Source: Lophium mytilinum
Taxonomy: Eukaryota; Ascomycota; Dothideomycetes; Mytilinidiales; Mytilinidiaceae
Assembly (NCBI GenBank): GCA_010093605.1
Contig: MU004185.1
Location: 827,334 to 891,333 of the forward strand
DNA length: 64,000 nucleotides
Direction: 5' to 3'
The position numbers were made by a program, and so were the translations under genes. The number at the start of each line of letters is the position of its first letter. Within the stretch, counting starts at the first letter, position 1. The notes beneath the pieces were generated by a model. It was not told where the DNA came from and searched no databases. It saw nothing but the letters and a program-made list of their open reading frames with translations. Shown here in pieces: positions 10,767 through 22,416 of the stretch.

Positions 10767-12589
10767 TGTGCTGGCCTTGGTATAAAGATAATATCAATGA
10801 TTGATTTCTCGCATACGACGAGGAAGTGTACAGTTACAGTGAAGTGCCGCAGGGTTCGTATTCGGGAGCAAACGAGGAGGGATTTGTATCCATGGCGACG
10901 GTCCTGATCTACGTAAGGGACGGGTTTAGGTAAAGCGCAGCACGAGCCTCAGAATCGGGAGAGTGAGTTGGACGGCTTGCCATAGCGTGACAATTGTGAA
11001 TGGCCCCCTTGGGTGGGGGGTTTCAAGCGGACCGTTAGAGCCAGGGCGAGACGGCTAATATGCACAGCCTATCCTCACGGCACACAGCGGACTCCTCGAT
11101 TGGGGAGGTGGCCCGGCATGCTTCAAACCGGATTCTTGAAGCAGAGATTCACACTCCAAAACGTCGAGATCTAGAGCACTGATTTTACCGTGCTGTTATG
11201 TCAGTCTTGCGAAGCCGCTGTTGAGTCGTGACATTTTGCGGATTATACACCCAATGCTGGGTTCTTAGACCCACACGGAGGCCATCTGGTCATTGATTCG
11301 GCGGGTGTATCCCGCCACAGCGGCCTGGGAGGTGTGGTGGCCGTTGGGCGAGGAGAGATGCTGGTCCGCGGTTCTAGCGTGCCAGCCCGAACTTCCCGCC
11401 TCCTTCGAGAAGGCTTCCACAAGCCTTCTAGATGCATTCTCGTGCTGATCACCCCAAAAAGCAAAGACGGAAATAGCCGCGTCACGAGGAGCCGCTTGAC
11501 GTGTAAGTTAGCTGCAGATGCACTAAGAATGCCGGGATTCTTCCCGGAAAGATGCAGATAATGGTAGCACGCATTTCCGTGGTTATCTAGGTGTTCGGGT
11601 ACCGGGTGAGAGCAAATACCATGAACCAAATCGGAACAGACGCCAAGGCGGTCCCACAAAGCGTCGTTGGAGGTCGGAGTAGGCGCCGCGGAGGTTGTAT
11701 GGGTGAAGGCCTTCAGAGTTCGAGGAAGGCCATGCGGCCCGCCAGCTTGGCAATCCTGTCTCAAAACAGACACACATCCTAAGCCGACAAGCCACCGAAG
11801 GCGAAGGGCTACACTTGTTGTGGGTGGTGAAGGACGCAGGAGGCATGAGGTCTAACGGTGGCTGTGGGAACACCCAGATCTAACCGAAATCGCATCGAAC
11901 CCTCCGCTGGGGCTCCACTATGATCGCCACGAGGTCTGCATTGCGGTGCAAGGAACACCCTCAAGGTTTGACGGCTGGCACTGGGCCCCGGGGCTGCATG
12001 CGTCGTCTTGCGTCGTCCAGCCCGCTGTCGTTTCTTCACGAATGGAGCTTAACAGATCCAATGATGGCCAGACCGAATATGGCAGGTCCCAGTTTCTTGC
12101 ACTAACGGTGGCGCCTCGTGCCGCGCGGGCTCGGCTGAGCCTCATGTTCCCGAAGCCTGATTGGCTGCTTCAGATGACTTCGATACACGGAAAACACTGC
12201 TGGTGCTTTTGAGGGTTTTCCCTTCAACTTTTGATAAATAATTTCGGGGGCTATTCCGCCTCCGCTATCGCGGCGATTCACGATGTAATAAGCTAGTCAC
12301 GAGAGATCATTATGCTGTGTCGAGAATTATACAAGCATTAAAGTATTCAATTTTGGCTGCGTTCCTCATTACCCAGACATATTACTCTGTGCATATTTGT
12401 ATGTACCTGTATGCCAGCCAATGAGAAGATCACGCTGAAAAGCATCGCAGTGACAAAAAGAGACTAAAAGTATGCAACAATACTAAAATTACAGAGAAGG
12501 GAATTTTCGAGTCAACTCTCATACCAAGCAAAGAAATCATGGGTATCTCGACCCCTAATAGTACTGTCTGTTGCATCTCCAAATTGTTC
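10767..12589. other. Intergenic, 1.8 kb, no supported gene
   Basis: Separates two minus-strand genes. It has normal base composition. The longest frame is 176 codons on the minus strand (11243..11773); it lacks any motif, membrane segment or clear splice signals. It probably includes the promoter of the 7TM gene. Confidence 0.5.
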
Positions 12590-14272
12590 TTAGTTGGGAA
12601 GCTGAACCTTGCCAGCCTGTTTGACCAACTGGCCCAATCTCTTCTCCATGATGGTTCGGCCGTCCATAGTCGTCCACACCGCGTGTGGTGCCTTGTTGAC
12701 GACATCCCAAGCCACGAGCTTGTCTGTCAGTCCGGTCAGGTCCTTCTGCTTGCGCTCCCACTCGCTATCGGTTCGGCACTTGATGCCCGAGCTAATCACT
12801 ACTAACGGCGTGTCGCTGCTCTGGATAGTGCGAGCAGAGACGACCTCGTTCTTGGATAGCGAGTCTGCAACGAGATTCTCTTGCAGCTGGGCTTTGATAT
12901 ATTTGCCGTTCTGGTAGGCATTCCGTCCGTAAACACGGTCCTCTCTCGTGCGCCCCTGGAACAGAGCTCCACCGAGACGTTCGATGCCCAGTGGGCTTAT
13001 GATACCCCATGCCCAAAGGAGGAATCCTCGGCTCGGGGACGCTAGGCGGTGCAGCAGATCCTCATGGAGAGGGTCGACAAGCATTATGCCAACCACATCA
13101 CGGAGATGACGGCTGGAGAAGATTCGGCTGGTGACGCTTCCAATGCCCGCCGAGACAAGAATCCAGGGGCCTTCTTCTCCGGAGCGAGCGAGAGCTTCCG
13201 ACAGAGCATCGGCTGACATTCCAGCGGAGTGTGGAGAAGGAGCGTTATCAGACCAGGCGTATCCAGGTCGGTCCCAGTAGCAGTAGCGGGAGATGGTTCC
13301 GTTCTGGTAGCTGTTGTAGGCCCAGTGCTCAAAGTCGTACTCGGAAGGGTTTTCTCCTGCCTCGAGCATGACAGTTGGGTTCCGCTTGCCATGGGTAGTA
13401 GTGACGTTACCAACACATGCCAGATGCACTTGATACTTGTTCCCATCGACAAAGATGCGATCGCCAAACATCTGGAGAGAAGAATCTCTAGTGCGAATTC
13501 CTAGTGTCCCAGTCATGAAGATGACGATGACTACAAACACAACCGAGATGATGGTGCCAACGAGAACGGCTAGCCACTCTTTGACGGTCCTGCGGGTTTC
13601 AGGGCGGCCGGTCAGACGTTCCTCCTCTTCCTTCTTGCCCCAGGCGACAACCCTGTCAGTCAAGACGCACCAGATGGCAATGAATGCTGCCCAGACGACA
13701 GAAGCAATTCCAACCCAGCCTTCCTCGGCTCTGATACGGCCAACGGATAGTATAATGATCATGTCCACGAGGAGGAAAACGGCAACGATGGCAGTAGTAA
13801 CCCGCATGGCCTTGGCCGGAGCTGCGAAGAAGAGGACAGCCACGAGGAGGTTGCCGAGCGTTAAGCATGTATATGCAAAGTCGAAGAAACCAGAACCACG
13901 GGAGTGCATGCCGGGAGGAGAGACAAAGATGGATACCAGGAGTAGTACCCACCAGAGAAAGGTGACTATGAGGAAAAGCACGGTAAAGTATCGGAGGAAC
14001 CGCACAGACCACAAGTTGTAGGGAGAGACCTAGATTAAATGAGTACAGCTGCGCAAGATAAGAGTTCTGATGGTGCATACAGCTGGATCGTCTGGGTCAA
14101 GGTAGCCATCCGAAGTGGGAGGCGGACCACGACGAGGGAGCAAACTAGAGCGCTCATCAGGCTCTGTGTGGTTGTATTCGCGTCTGGTTACAGAGGCAGG
14201 GCGATTGTCTTCGGAATCGCCATTGTGCACCGAATTGTTATCGTCCTTCTTTGATCCCCACATGGAAACCAT
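12590..14272 (-). CDS. DUF2417 mitochondrial/integral membrane alpha/beta-hydrolase-like protein, 543 aa
   Basis: Exons complement(12590..14029, 14081..14272) with a 51-base intron. The N-terminal ~65 residues are soluble and end DPDDPAVSPYNLWSVRFLRY, the entry to a set of transmembrane helices (TVLFLIVTFLWWVLLLVSIF, LLVAVLFFAAPAKAMR, TAIVAVFLLVDMIIILS, VLVGTIISVVFVVIVIF). The C-terminal ~280 residues carry an alpha/beta-hydrolase layout: YCYWDRPGYAWSDNAPSPHS, then WILVSAGIGSVTSRIF where the nucleophile elbow would lie, then GIMLVDPLHEDLL. The elbow reads SAGIGS instead of the usual G-x-S-x-G, so catalysis is doubtful. This architecture is the fungal DUF2417 family; its function is unknown. 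Confidence 0.85.
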
Positions 14273-14879
14273 GGTGATGGTCGGGCAGTCTCGACGAGAC
14301 TCAACAAGGAGAGCGGCCTAGGAAGGGCCCGAGAGTCCGGAGGCACGGGAGGAGGACGATAGGAGAGAGGGGGGAGAGGATATGGCTATCTAGAGAATTC
14401 GTTGAAGGCGGAGATGGCAGCCCCGACTCTTATGGCATGATGGCTGCTGCTTCTGTTGATCGACGTCATCCTAGTGGGAGCATGGACCCTAGCCCAAGAC
14501 GCCGGTTCCAAGCGCTTGAGATATCGACTGGGGAGCGGGGCCTGCTGCGGTCTGGCCATGCAGTCTCGACGGCAGGTTGAGAGGCAAACCCGGTCATTGC
14601 TGGTCACGATGGTCCTACCTCTGCCTACCATTTGTTGCCTCTGCCTGACACAAACTGTAATGCAGTGGAACGAACCGCTAAAGACCCCTGCCCGCGTCTC
14701 GTCTCGTCTTTCGCCGCACGCCTTGACCGCGCACTGCGCCGAGCAGAACGTCGATCTATCGATAATAAACCACGCCCATTCACTCCACCATGACCGCAGC
14801 AGGACGCACTCCCCACGTGTATCGTGAGACCCTTCAACTGTCACTTCCCAGACACTTCTCGAACCCACGTCACCTCGCC
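14273..14879. promoter_or_regulatory. Divergent promoter region, DUF2417 gene / PPE1
   Basis: 607 bp between the two start codons. It probably contains both promoters. No sharp TATA element is obvious, and a frame upstream of PPE1 (from 14790) is continuous with it but starts with a poor leader. Confidence 0.5.
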
Positions 14880-16092
14880 ATGAGCAACATTGCCAAAGGC
14901 TTTGCAAAGGCGAAGCTGGCCAGCCTCCCCCCAGAACCTCCACTATACGAAGAAGAAGACGACTCCTCCTCCGCCTCCTCCATGTCCTCCACCGGCACCG
15001 TCCGCCCAACCTCAAGCCAGCGACCCGCCCCCGTGGTAAGCTGGTCTGACTACTACGCCCAAGAGCTATACCTCGAGCGCCAATTCGCCGATGGCCATGC
15101 CAAATTCCACGTCTACCTGACCCCGCCAGCCTCCCCCAAAGCCCCACTGCTAGTCCTACACCACGGGGCCGGGTCCTCCGCCATGTCCTTCGCGCTGTGT
15201 GCGCTGGAGATACGGAAGATGTACCCCGAGGCTGGCATTCTAGCTGTAGAGGCGCGCGACCACGGCTCCGTAGTCTACAGGCCGACGGGCGACGTCAACA
15301 ATGATCTCTCGATACACGTGCTGAGCAGGGACATGATAGACATGCTGGAGCTGACGGCCACAAAGATGGGCTGGCCCGAACTGCCTACAATCGTGCTTAT
15401 TGGTCACAGTTTGGGTGGAGCAGTGGTGACAGATGCTGCGAAGCAGGGCTATCTAGGGAACAAACTCCTCGGATACGCTGTCTTAGATGTAGTAGAAGGC
15501 TCCGCCATGGAAGCTCTCAAGCATATGCAGGCCTATCTTGGCACTAGGCCGAAGATGTTCCCGTCCCTTGAGGCTGCTATTGAGTGGCATATCCGCTCGC
15601 GGACGCTGCGTAATCCACAGTCTGCGCGTGCCTCTGTGCCGTCCCTTTTGTTCCAGACTCCCTCGGGCGCATGGGCCTGGCGGACAGACTTGTCCAGTAC
15701 AGAGGCCTACTGGGAGAACTGGTTTGGAGGCATGAGTTCCAAGTTTCTGACTGCGAAGGGTGCAAAACTTCTGCTATTAGCTGGCACCGACCGTCTCGAC
15801 AAGGAATTAACAATAGGACAAATGCAAGGTATGTGACTGTCTCATTTTATGTGTGGCAAGCTACGACTTTGCCATGCTCCTAACCCTTCTTTCTCCTGCT
15901 GATGCTAACTTGGACTGTCCATCAGGAAAGTTTCAACTCCAAGTTTTCCCTGCCGCTGGCCATTTCTTACAAGAAGATCTCCCCGAAAAGACTGCCGAAG
16001 CGATTGTCGAGTTCGTCAAACGAAACGACCGCAGCACCTTGATTTTACCTCCGAAGGTTGGTGATTTGTTGAAACAGGGCAAGAAAGTGTAG
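14880..16092 (+). CDS. PPE1: Protein phosphatase methylesterase 1
   Basis: Exons 14880..15828 and 15926..16092, 371 residues; the intron is 97 bases. The alpha/beta-hydrolase features are in order: oxyanion segment LLVLHHGAGSSAMSF, LAVEARDHGSV, the nucleophile elbow IVLIGHSLGGAVV (Ser in GHSLGG), YAVLDVVEGSAMEAL and the catalytic His in VFPAAGHFLQEDLP. This set, with the Ser-rich N-terminus and KMFPSLEAAIEWHIRS, is typical of PME-1. PME-1 removes the C-terminal methyl ester from the PP2A catalytic subunit. The start MSNIAKGFAKAKLASLP fits homologues better than an in-frame ATG 30 codons upstream. Confidence 0.95.
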
Positions 16093-16321
16093 GAACTTTC
16101 GAGCCTACTGTTTCAACCGGGTATCATATTTTCCGTGATTCAAATCCACTGGTTGGCCAGAAAAACGCCTATATTCAGTTGCAATGGAATCCATGTCCCA
16201 GCTTCAGAAGAACGATTCTGGTCCTTCAATGCAGCAGGGGCTAAGAAGGTCGGTATGCTTCATACTATGCATTAAGCCGTGTTGTAGGGGTTTGAGGTGC
16301 GACCAAAGCTCGAAAGCCCGA

Positions 16322-17399
16322 TCAAGACCCTTCCTCGATCTCCGTAGGTGCTGGCCCAGAAGCTCCTCGAGATTTGTGCTTCCGTTTCCTCTTCCGCTTT
16401 GTCTCTTCGCTCTCTGCAGCCGCGGGATTGGCGCCCTCGGTTGCGGTTGATACCTGGATACCCTTTTGCTGCTCTTCGGCTGTTGATGCGGCGTGGTCCG
16501 TAGATTTAGAAGGTTCAAGAACCCTAGGCTTAGGCTTCTTGACACTGAGGGGATTGGGACCCTTCTCTCCCTTTCTCCGCTTTCTTTCCGGTTGCTTAGA
16601 GGCATCTGATGTAGCTTTAGAATTCGAGCTTCGGTGGACTTGTGCGTCGTCCTCCTCCACTTCTCGCTTCCTCTTAGCATCCTCCGTTGCCCCACGTCTG
16701 CCCTTGAGCCCTGCTTTTAATTTGTCCCGCTCTTCTTGATCGCGCACGTCCGAGGTTGCTGTCGCGATGGGTTCAAGTATCATCACCGATCGATTGATGT
16801 AGCTAGAGCCTAGTCAGCCATATGCCCTTTGGACACATGTTCTAAGCCCTCGGAGGGTTGATTCAACTCACATTAGTGGGACTCCTGGGATCCGGCGTAG
16901 TATGGCCCTCATCTTAGGATTTTGGCTTGCCACGACATACCTATGCTTATTCGTGAGGCTGCTCTTTGGATCGATGACCTCAGAAAGACATTCCATGGCC
17001 GTGAGGGGTTTCTCAAGGGTATGGTGACCGCAGCGTCTGCGTTCGAAGCCCTTTGCGTGCTCGATGACGTTCTCGTCTTTTGCTTCGTATAGGTGCCTCA
17101 TACAACACTATAATCCAATTAGACTTTGCGGCGCGACTAAATCTATCAAATCTAACGTGCCTGCGTAATCATAGGTTTTATTTCGCCTTGCAGGGTCCTC
17201 TCCAACATGCCTGTGAAGTTCATCCTAGCGAACTGTTATTATTGGAGCTCTGGCATATAGGGTAGTGGTCGTACTTGAGCTGCGCAGCGGTTTGAATGAT
17301 GTCCGCATCTAGCAAGATCTGATATGGTGCGCGAAACCCAAAACCGAGCTGGTACTGGGTCATCAGCTTGCGATACTGCTTCGCTCGTTTTCCACGCAT
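16322..17399 (-). CDS. UTP23: rRNA-processing protein UTP23 (PIN-domain, SSU processome)
   Basis: Exons complement(16322..16802, 16872..17107, 17161..17224, 17275..17399), 301 residues. The N-terminus MRGKRAKQYRKLMTQYQLGF is diagnostic of UTP23/FCF1-type PIN proteins, followed by PYQILLDADII and the short exon giving TGMLERTLQGEIKPMITQ. Exon 3 has CCMRHLYEAK and the zinc-site-like segment ERRRCGHHTLEKPLTAMECL, then KHRYVVASQNPKMRAILRRI. The Lys/Arg-rich C-terminal tail (residues about 145-301) is low complexity and nucleolar in character. The second intron has a GC donor (CAG/GCACGT), required to join TQ to CCMRHLY in frame. UTP23 acts in early 18S rRNA processing and snR30 release (family knowledge). 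It is divergent from the dynein gene. Confidence 0.92.
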
Positions 17400-17746
17400 T
17401 TTGAGGGCTGGGGAGCTTCTGTGTCTTCTCGACGTTGAAGTGCGGGTCAAAAGTTGAGGTGCAGGCGGAGAAGAAATTCTGGCGGAAGATGCCGATCCAA
17501 ACCTTACGCTAGCGGGCCACTAAAACGCGCTCGCTCACGTGTGTCTCCTTGGCGTCTCGAGAAATTGGGGAAGAGCTTCACAACAAAGCAGTTCGACGTA
17601 TCCGCGACAGAGCCTTGAAATTATACCCCGAAGGAATAGCATGCGAGACGACCATTTGCGACCACTCTAACGACGCGCTCCGTATCTAGTAGCACTCCTT
17701 CCGTCGCATCGAAGCCACCTCCGAACCTCCCTCATAACTCCGCAAC
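17400..17746. promoter_or_regulatory. Divergent promoter region, UTP23 / dynein intermediate chain
   Basis: 347 bp between the two start codons with no coding signal; it must hold both promoters. A palindromic-looking CTCGCTCACGTGTGT segment near 17530 contains a CACGTG E-box-type core. Confidence 0.5.
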
Positions 17747-20021
17747 ATGGAGCGAGAAACGCAATCAATACAGCAGCGTCGCGATGAGATCGCGGCGAAG
17801 AAGCAAAAGCTAGTTGAGCTGAAGCGGCAGCGGGAACTGCGGCACAGAGAGACTCAGAATCGACAAAGCATGTCCGGGTCTCCTTCCGAGGTTTATATCC
17901 CCTACGATCCTGGTCAACTCAGACTGACCGTTTCTCTCAGATCCTACAACCCACCCCAAGCAGAGAGCACACGAGACGAGAGGTAGACAACATTATAAAT
18001 GGCATCATAGGCAGCAGCAGGCCCAGTTCGACGGTCCCGGGATCACCAGCAGGAGGCAAAGGAAGTCGCCCAACGTCTGAAATAAGTGCTGGGCAACTCA
18101 GCGGTGGCATTGGCACTCCCCCACCATATATGGGCGCAACCCCGGTTGGGGAAGTTGAGCGCGGTACGCAAACATTGTCGATAGGACCGCTCACTACCAT
18201 CTACGAGACCCCGGCCGAGCCAAAACCAGAGATCATCACATACAGCAAGGGCGTCCAGACCCAGGAGCAATGGACACCTCCAAAAGTGCGGTCTTTCCAA
18301 TCTGACTCAGATGGTGACGAGTCGCCGACGGCAGTTAAGACTCCAAGAGCGAGCAAGAGGCTGAGCAGGAGGGAGAGGGAGCGGGACGAGGATATCAGGC
18401 AGAGGCTGCGGAAGGAGGTGGAGGAAGAGGTGAGGGCCGCACAGGCACTGGGAACAGATCCTGTGGCGCCCGTGTCGACATCACAACCAAACTTCCCAGC
18501 GCGGACACTCTCGGACGAGGAGCTCAATGCTGTCACTTCATCTGAAGACTTTCTGGACTTCGTGGAGCGGTCAAGCAAGGTCATCGAAAGGGCGCTAGAA
18601 CAGGAGTATGACATTCTTGCAGACTATGCGCTTGGTCGAGGAGACGGATTGGACGACGAAGATGATGCGGTGGGAGCTGCGGCAGGAAAAAAGGGGAGAC
18701 GGATAAAGGAGGTTGCACAGTTCTGGGACGAGCGATGGAGCAAGAAGCGGATGATCAGTGATCTAGGCTTCTCTCCAAAGGTAAGCATTCCCAGATCTAA
18801 TGGCAAGATTCAAGGCTCATTTAGACATAGTTTCCTGAGCTCGTCCTGGCGGCCTACACCAAGAACCCTTCCGCGCCACATGAGCCAGACGGCCTCGTTC
18901 AAGTCTGGAATCAACACATGCCCGAACGCCCCGAATACGTATTCCACGCGCAATCCGACATCCTAACCGCAAAATTCTCCCCATTCCACCCCAACCTCAT
19001 CATCGGCGGCGCCTACAGCGGTCAAGTTCTCCTCTGGGACACCCGAGCCAAACAAGCCCCAGTACAAAAGACGCCCCTCACCAAAGGTGGCCACACGCAC
19101 CCAGTCTACAGCCTCGACATCGTCGGGACCCAAAACGCAAACAACATAATCTCGTGCTCCACCGACGGCGTCGTCCTCGGCTGGACAGTCGACCGCCTCT
19201 CCAAGCCCGAAGAAACCCTCGAGCTCATATCCCCCCCGCCTTCCAAAACCGACGACATCGCGCCCACCTGCATCGCCTTCCCGCAATCCGACCCGACGTA
19301 CTTCCTCGCCGGCACCGAGGAGGGCTCCATCTACCCGTGCCACCGCTACGACCGCGCAGGCGCCAAAGCCGGCGTCGACGCCCGCGTCAAGTATACCGGC
19401 CACGCGGCGCCGGTCATGAGCCTCGACTTCCACCCGACCCGCGGCCAGATCGACCTCGGCGACCTCGTGCTCTCGGCGTCGGTCGACTGGAGTGTCAAGC
19501 TGTGGAAGGTGAAGCCGCCGGCCGCGAGCAGCTCTACGGCCGTTACGGGCGCGGCGGCGGGAGGCGTGGGCGGCGCCGTGGCGGTGGAGCCGCTACTCGA
19601 CTTCCCGCGTGAGGACTTGGTCTACGATGTGCGGTGGTCGCCGGTCAAGCCGGGCGTGTTTGCGCTGGTGGACGGCGCGGGGATGCTCGAGATCTGGGAT
19701 GTCAATGTGGATATTGAGGTGCCGGTGGCGAAGACGGCGCCGGGGGATAAGAAGGGCTTGGGGCGGTTCATGGCGCGGAGTTTGAACAAGGTGGCGTGGG
19801 AGAAGAATGAGGGGAAGAGGATTGCGGTGGGTGGGATGGATGGCGTGGTGACGGTGTTTGAGGTTGGGAGCGAGCTTGGGGGGGCGGAGGGAGTGAGGCA
19901 GGAGGAGTGGTCGGGCGTGAAGAAGCTGGTGGGGAGGTTGGAGGCGGGATTAGGGGCTGGGGCGGGGACTGGAGAGAGGGGGGTGGGCGGTATGGTTAAT
20001 GGGAATGGCGCGTTGAGGTAG
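17747..20021 (+). CDS. nudI: Cytoplasmic dynein intermediate chain (WD40)
   Basis: Exons 17747..17890, 17941..18780, 18831..20021; 724 residues. The N-terminal basic coiled coil (ETQSIQQRRDEIAAKKQKLV, residues 3-22 onward) is the dynactin p150-binding region of this family. Two light-chain-type motifs follow: ERGTQT near residue 125 and SKGVQTQ near 153, matching LC8-binding TQT/VQT consensus. An acidic linker (DEELNAVTSSEDFLDFVERS) precedes a C-terminal WD40 propeller from about residue 345: LIIGGAYSGQVLLWDTRAK, HTHPVYSLDIV, SASVDWSVKLWKVK, YDVRWSPVKPGVFALVDGAG, IAVGGMDGVVTVFEV. It scaffolds light chains on the dynein heavy chain for retrograde transport and nuclear migration. A Gly/Ala-rich loop (residues about 570-590) and a Gly-rich tail are lineage features. 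Confidence 0.95.
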
Positions 20022-20425
20022 GTCTGGAGAGTGTGGTTTGGAGAAGACGCCGATGTGGTCGTCTTGATGGGTTGGCTGCTTTGCATGACCTTGGTGTTTG
20101 GCGGATTGTGGAGACCATACCCCCTGAAGTAGCGTTTCTAGCTGATTTTGTTCATGCTTCGTTACTCCGATTACAAAATTCCGTGATGTAAATCATGTTG
20201 TCGCCCAGACTGAAACCAAAAGATCGCAAAGGACATATTATCATTACTCCTCGCTATGCTCAACTCAAGGATGATCACTCCTCTTTCGACAAACCCTTCC
20301 CCATCAATCTTACACGCAAATTCCCCTCTCAAACACCCCCCGCCGATCCATTCATAACACTCATCCCATTTTCTCAGGCCTCCACCACCTTGCCTCATCG
20401 ACTCATAACCCCTGCTGCTTCAACC
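20022..20425. other. Convergent spacer
   Basis: 404 bp between the dynein stop and the stop of the small GPI-type protein. It includes 3' untranslated regions; nothing else is seen. Confidence 0.5.
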
Positions 20426-20881
20426 CTAAACGAACACGGCTAGGCCTCCCATAACCACCATCCCCAACCCAACGGCCTCCCTCACGCCCGTGACCATAGG
20501 CACCGCAGCTCCCGTGCTCGTCGCCGTCGTCTTCGCGCCCGCCGTGCCCGTCACGCTGCCCGTGGCGCTGCCTGACGAAGAGTCAGCCTTACTCGAACTC
20601 TTCGAAGTCGATGCCGAACTCGATGCCGTCGTGAGGGTTGTTGAGATGACAGATGATAGTGAGGTAGGAGTGGCGGAGGATGGGGTAGCGGTTGAAGGGG
20701 TTGCGGATGGAGTCGCGGATGTGGGGGTCGCGGCGGTCGGGGAGGACTCGGCGGACGTACCTGCTGAGGCCTGGGAGACGGTGGCCGGGACCGGGGTGAA
20801 GGGCTGGCCCCAGGAGGAGGTGGTGGAGGCGGACGCGAGGGCGAGGGGGCCGAGGGTCATGAGGAGGGCTGTGAGACGCAT
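20426..20881 (-). CDS. Small Ser/Thr-rich secreted protein, probable GPI anchor, 151 aa
   Basis: Start MRLTALLMTLGPLALASAST is a standard signal peptide with likely cleavage after ALASA. The body is almost entirely Ser, Thr, Ala and Pro (residues about 25-120), as in O-mannosylated wall proteins. The C-terminus has a small-residue stretch then a hydrophobic tail (EAVGLGMVVMGGLAVFV), a GPI-attachment layout. No Cys or enzymatic domain is present. An upstream in-frame ATG at 20995 gives a leader without signal character and is not used. The likely role is as a cell-wall or plasma-membrane mannoprotein. It shares type and strand with the gene at 22417. Confidence 0.65.
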   Translation of the reverse strand: MRLTALLMTLGPLALASASTTSSWGQPFTPVPATVSQASAGTSAESSPTAATPTSATPSATPSTATPSSATPTSLSSVISTTLTTASSSASTSKSSSKADSSSGSATGSVTGTAGAKTTATSTGAAVPMVTGVREAVGLGMVVMGGLAVFV

Positions 20882-22416
20882 TTTTGGAGATTTTCGCGTT
20901 CTTTTGTGGTGGGTAGATCGAGTTTGAGGAGTGTTTGGCGTCAAACTTGAGTGGTGCTGGTGATGTGGAGTGGTGGATTGGTAGGGTTGAAGCAAACGAT
21001 GGTGGATATATTAAGTATCGCTCACCGCAACCAATGCTGGAAATAAATATAGACAGAGAGTATTGAGGTTTTTCTTGAGAATTTGAAGAGAAGAAAAGAA
21101 ATCGAAACAGCGCAGCCGACACCCATAAATATACATACCACCAACCCAACCCCGATCCCGGGGCCAGGTGTGAAGCATCAGCCTTACGGTCCGGCTCCTC
21201 AGCATCCCCGCGCCTCATCCTCGCCGTATTCAGCGACGCTTCGCCCCAGAAAGCGGTCGTGCTAGTGCTGAGCCGGGCCTTAGTGGCTCAGTCAGTGTGG
21301 CATGCGGCTCGGTGGTAGGCTGGGTGCGTCCCAAAGCAGGGAGCGAGGGTTGAGGCGCGCCAGCGGCTCTCCACGCTCACGGCCGACGATGATGACGCAG
21401 CAGGGATTCTGCTACCCAGGCGTCAAAGGCGGTCTGGGTGGCTGGAGCGGAGTGAGACTGCTTGCGTACCTGTGCTAGAGGAGGGATGCCTGAAGGGGAT
21501 GTACATGTCTTGTAAGTTCATGTAGGTTGGTGGGAGATTCGTCTTATGTCTGGTGAAGAAGTGGTGGTGAACCCTGAAAAACTTCAACCCACATCCCAGC
21601 CCTTGCAGCGGCGTTGCGTGTCCCGTGAGACGCTGCGCTCTGTCAGTCCAACGTGTCAAAACGTCCCTGCATCTGCATGGACTTCTGCGGCGTGTCACCG
21701 AGCCTGCACCGCATACGTAACCTGTATTGTGGGGAATTGAAGAAGTCCGGACGGCTTGTCCACAGCCACCTAGTCCATACTTCCGGTTAGGCGCACGATT
21801 CGCTAACGGTCTTGCCTCCTCGTCGGACTTACGTCACGTATTCATGGATGGCAGTTCTGTTCACTGGCTTGACGTGTATGCTTATGCAGGTCAAGCTTAA
21901 ATTCTTGTGGGCCTGCTATCCACCGGTGTTTCAACGCTATGGAACTCTGAGTTGACGTCTTCGAACGATTGCTATAAGGTCTGAGGGGCCCGTCGACTGA
22001 ATATTTGCGTTCGTGTTCATGCATGAAACGACGCTCGGACGCGGAGAGCGTCTGCGATCAATCAGGCTGAATCCTTCAAGACCCTACTAAGCCTCATACG
22101 AAATATCACAGGCAGCGCACCACCAACCAAGCCTCGAGTAGTTTTACACAGTTAGACATTTCAATCCACTATCCGAAGGAGATTTTTGGGTAGTTACAGC
22201 GGTACGAAAGACATATGTCACAACGAAAGTAACGCAGCTCGCGCCTCACGCCTCCCCCCACATCCGCGTTCCCCCTTTTTCCCGCGGGAGAAGTCTTTCT
22301 TTATCCAACCAATGCATTCAACTTCGCACATCAAGACGTAGAATACAAGATTCTCAAAACAGAAGTAGAAACATCAAAGCAATGCGCAGAAGATACCGTT
22401 ATGCAATGCTTTTGGT
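20882..22416. other. Intergenic, 1.5 kb
   Basis: Sits between the two minus-strand Ser/Thr-rich genes. It should hold the promoter of the first and the 3' end of the second. A TATA-like ATAAATAT element lies near 21040-21047 about 160 bp upstream of the first gene's start. No supported gene was found. Confidence 0.5.

Noticed and set aside
11243-11773. 176-codon minus-strand frame in the intergenic region before the DUF2417 gene
   Set aside because: No domain, signal, or splice support; composition alone is not evidence and other frames of similar size overlap it.
14386-15147. 253-codon minus-strand frame over the PPE1 start
   Set aside because: Antisense shadow of the PPE1 coding region; low-complexity Arg/Gly/Ser content follows from PPE1 codon composition.
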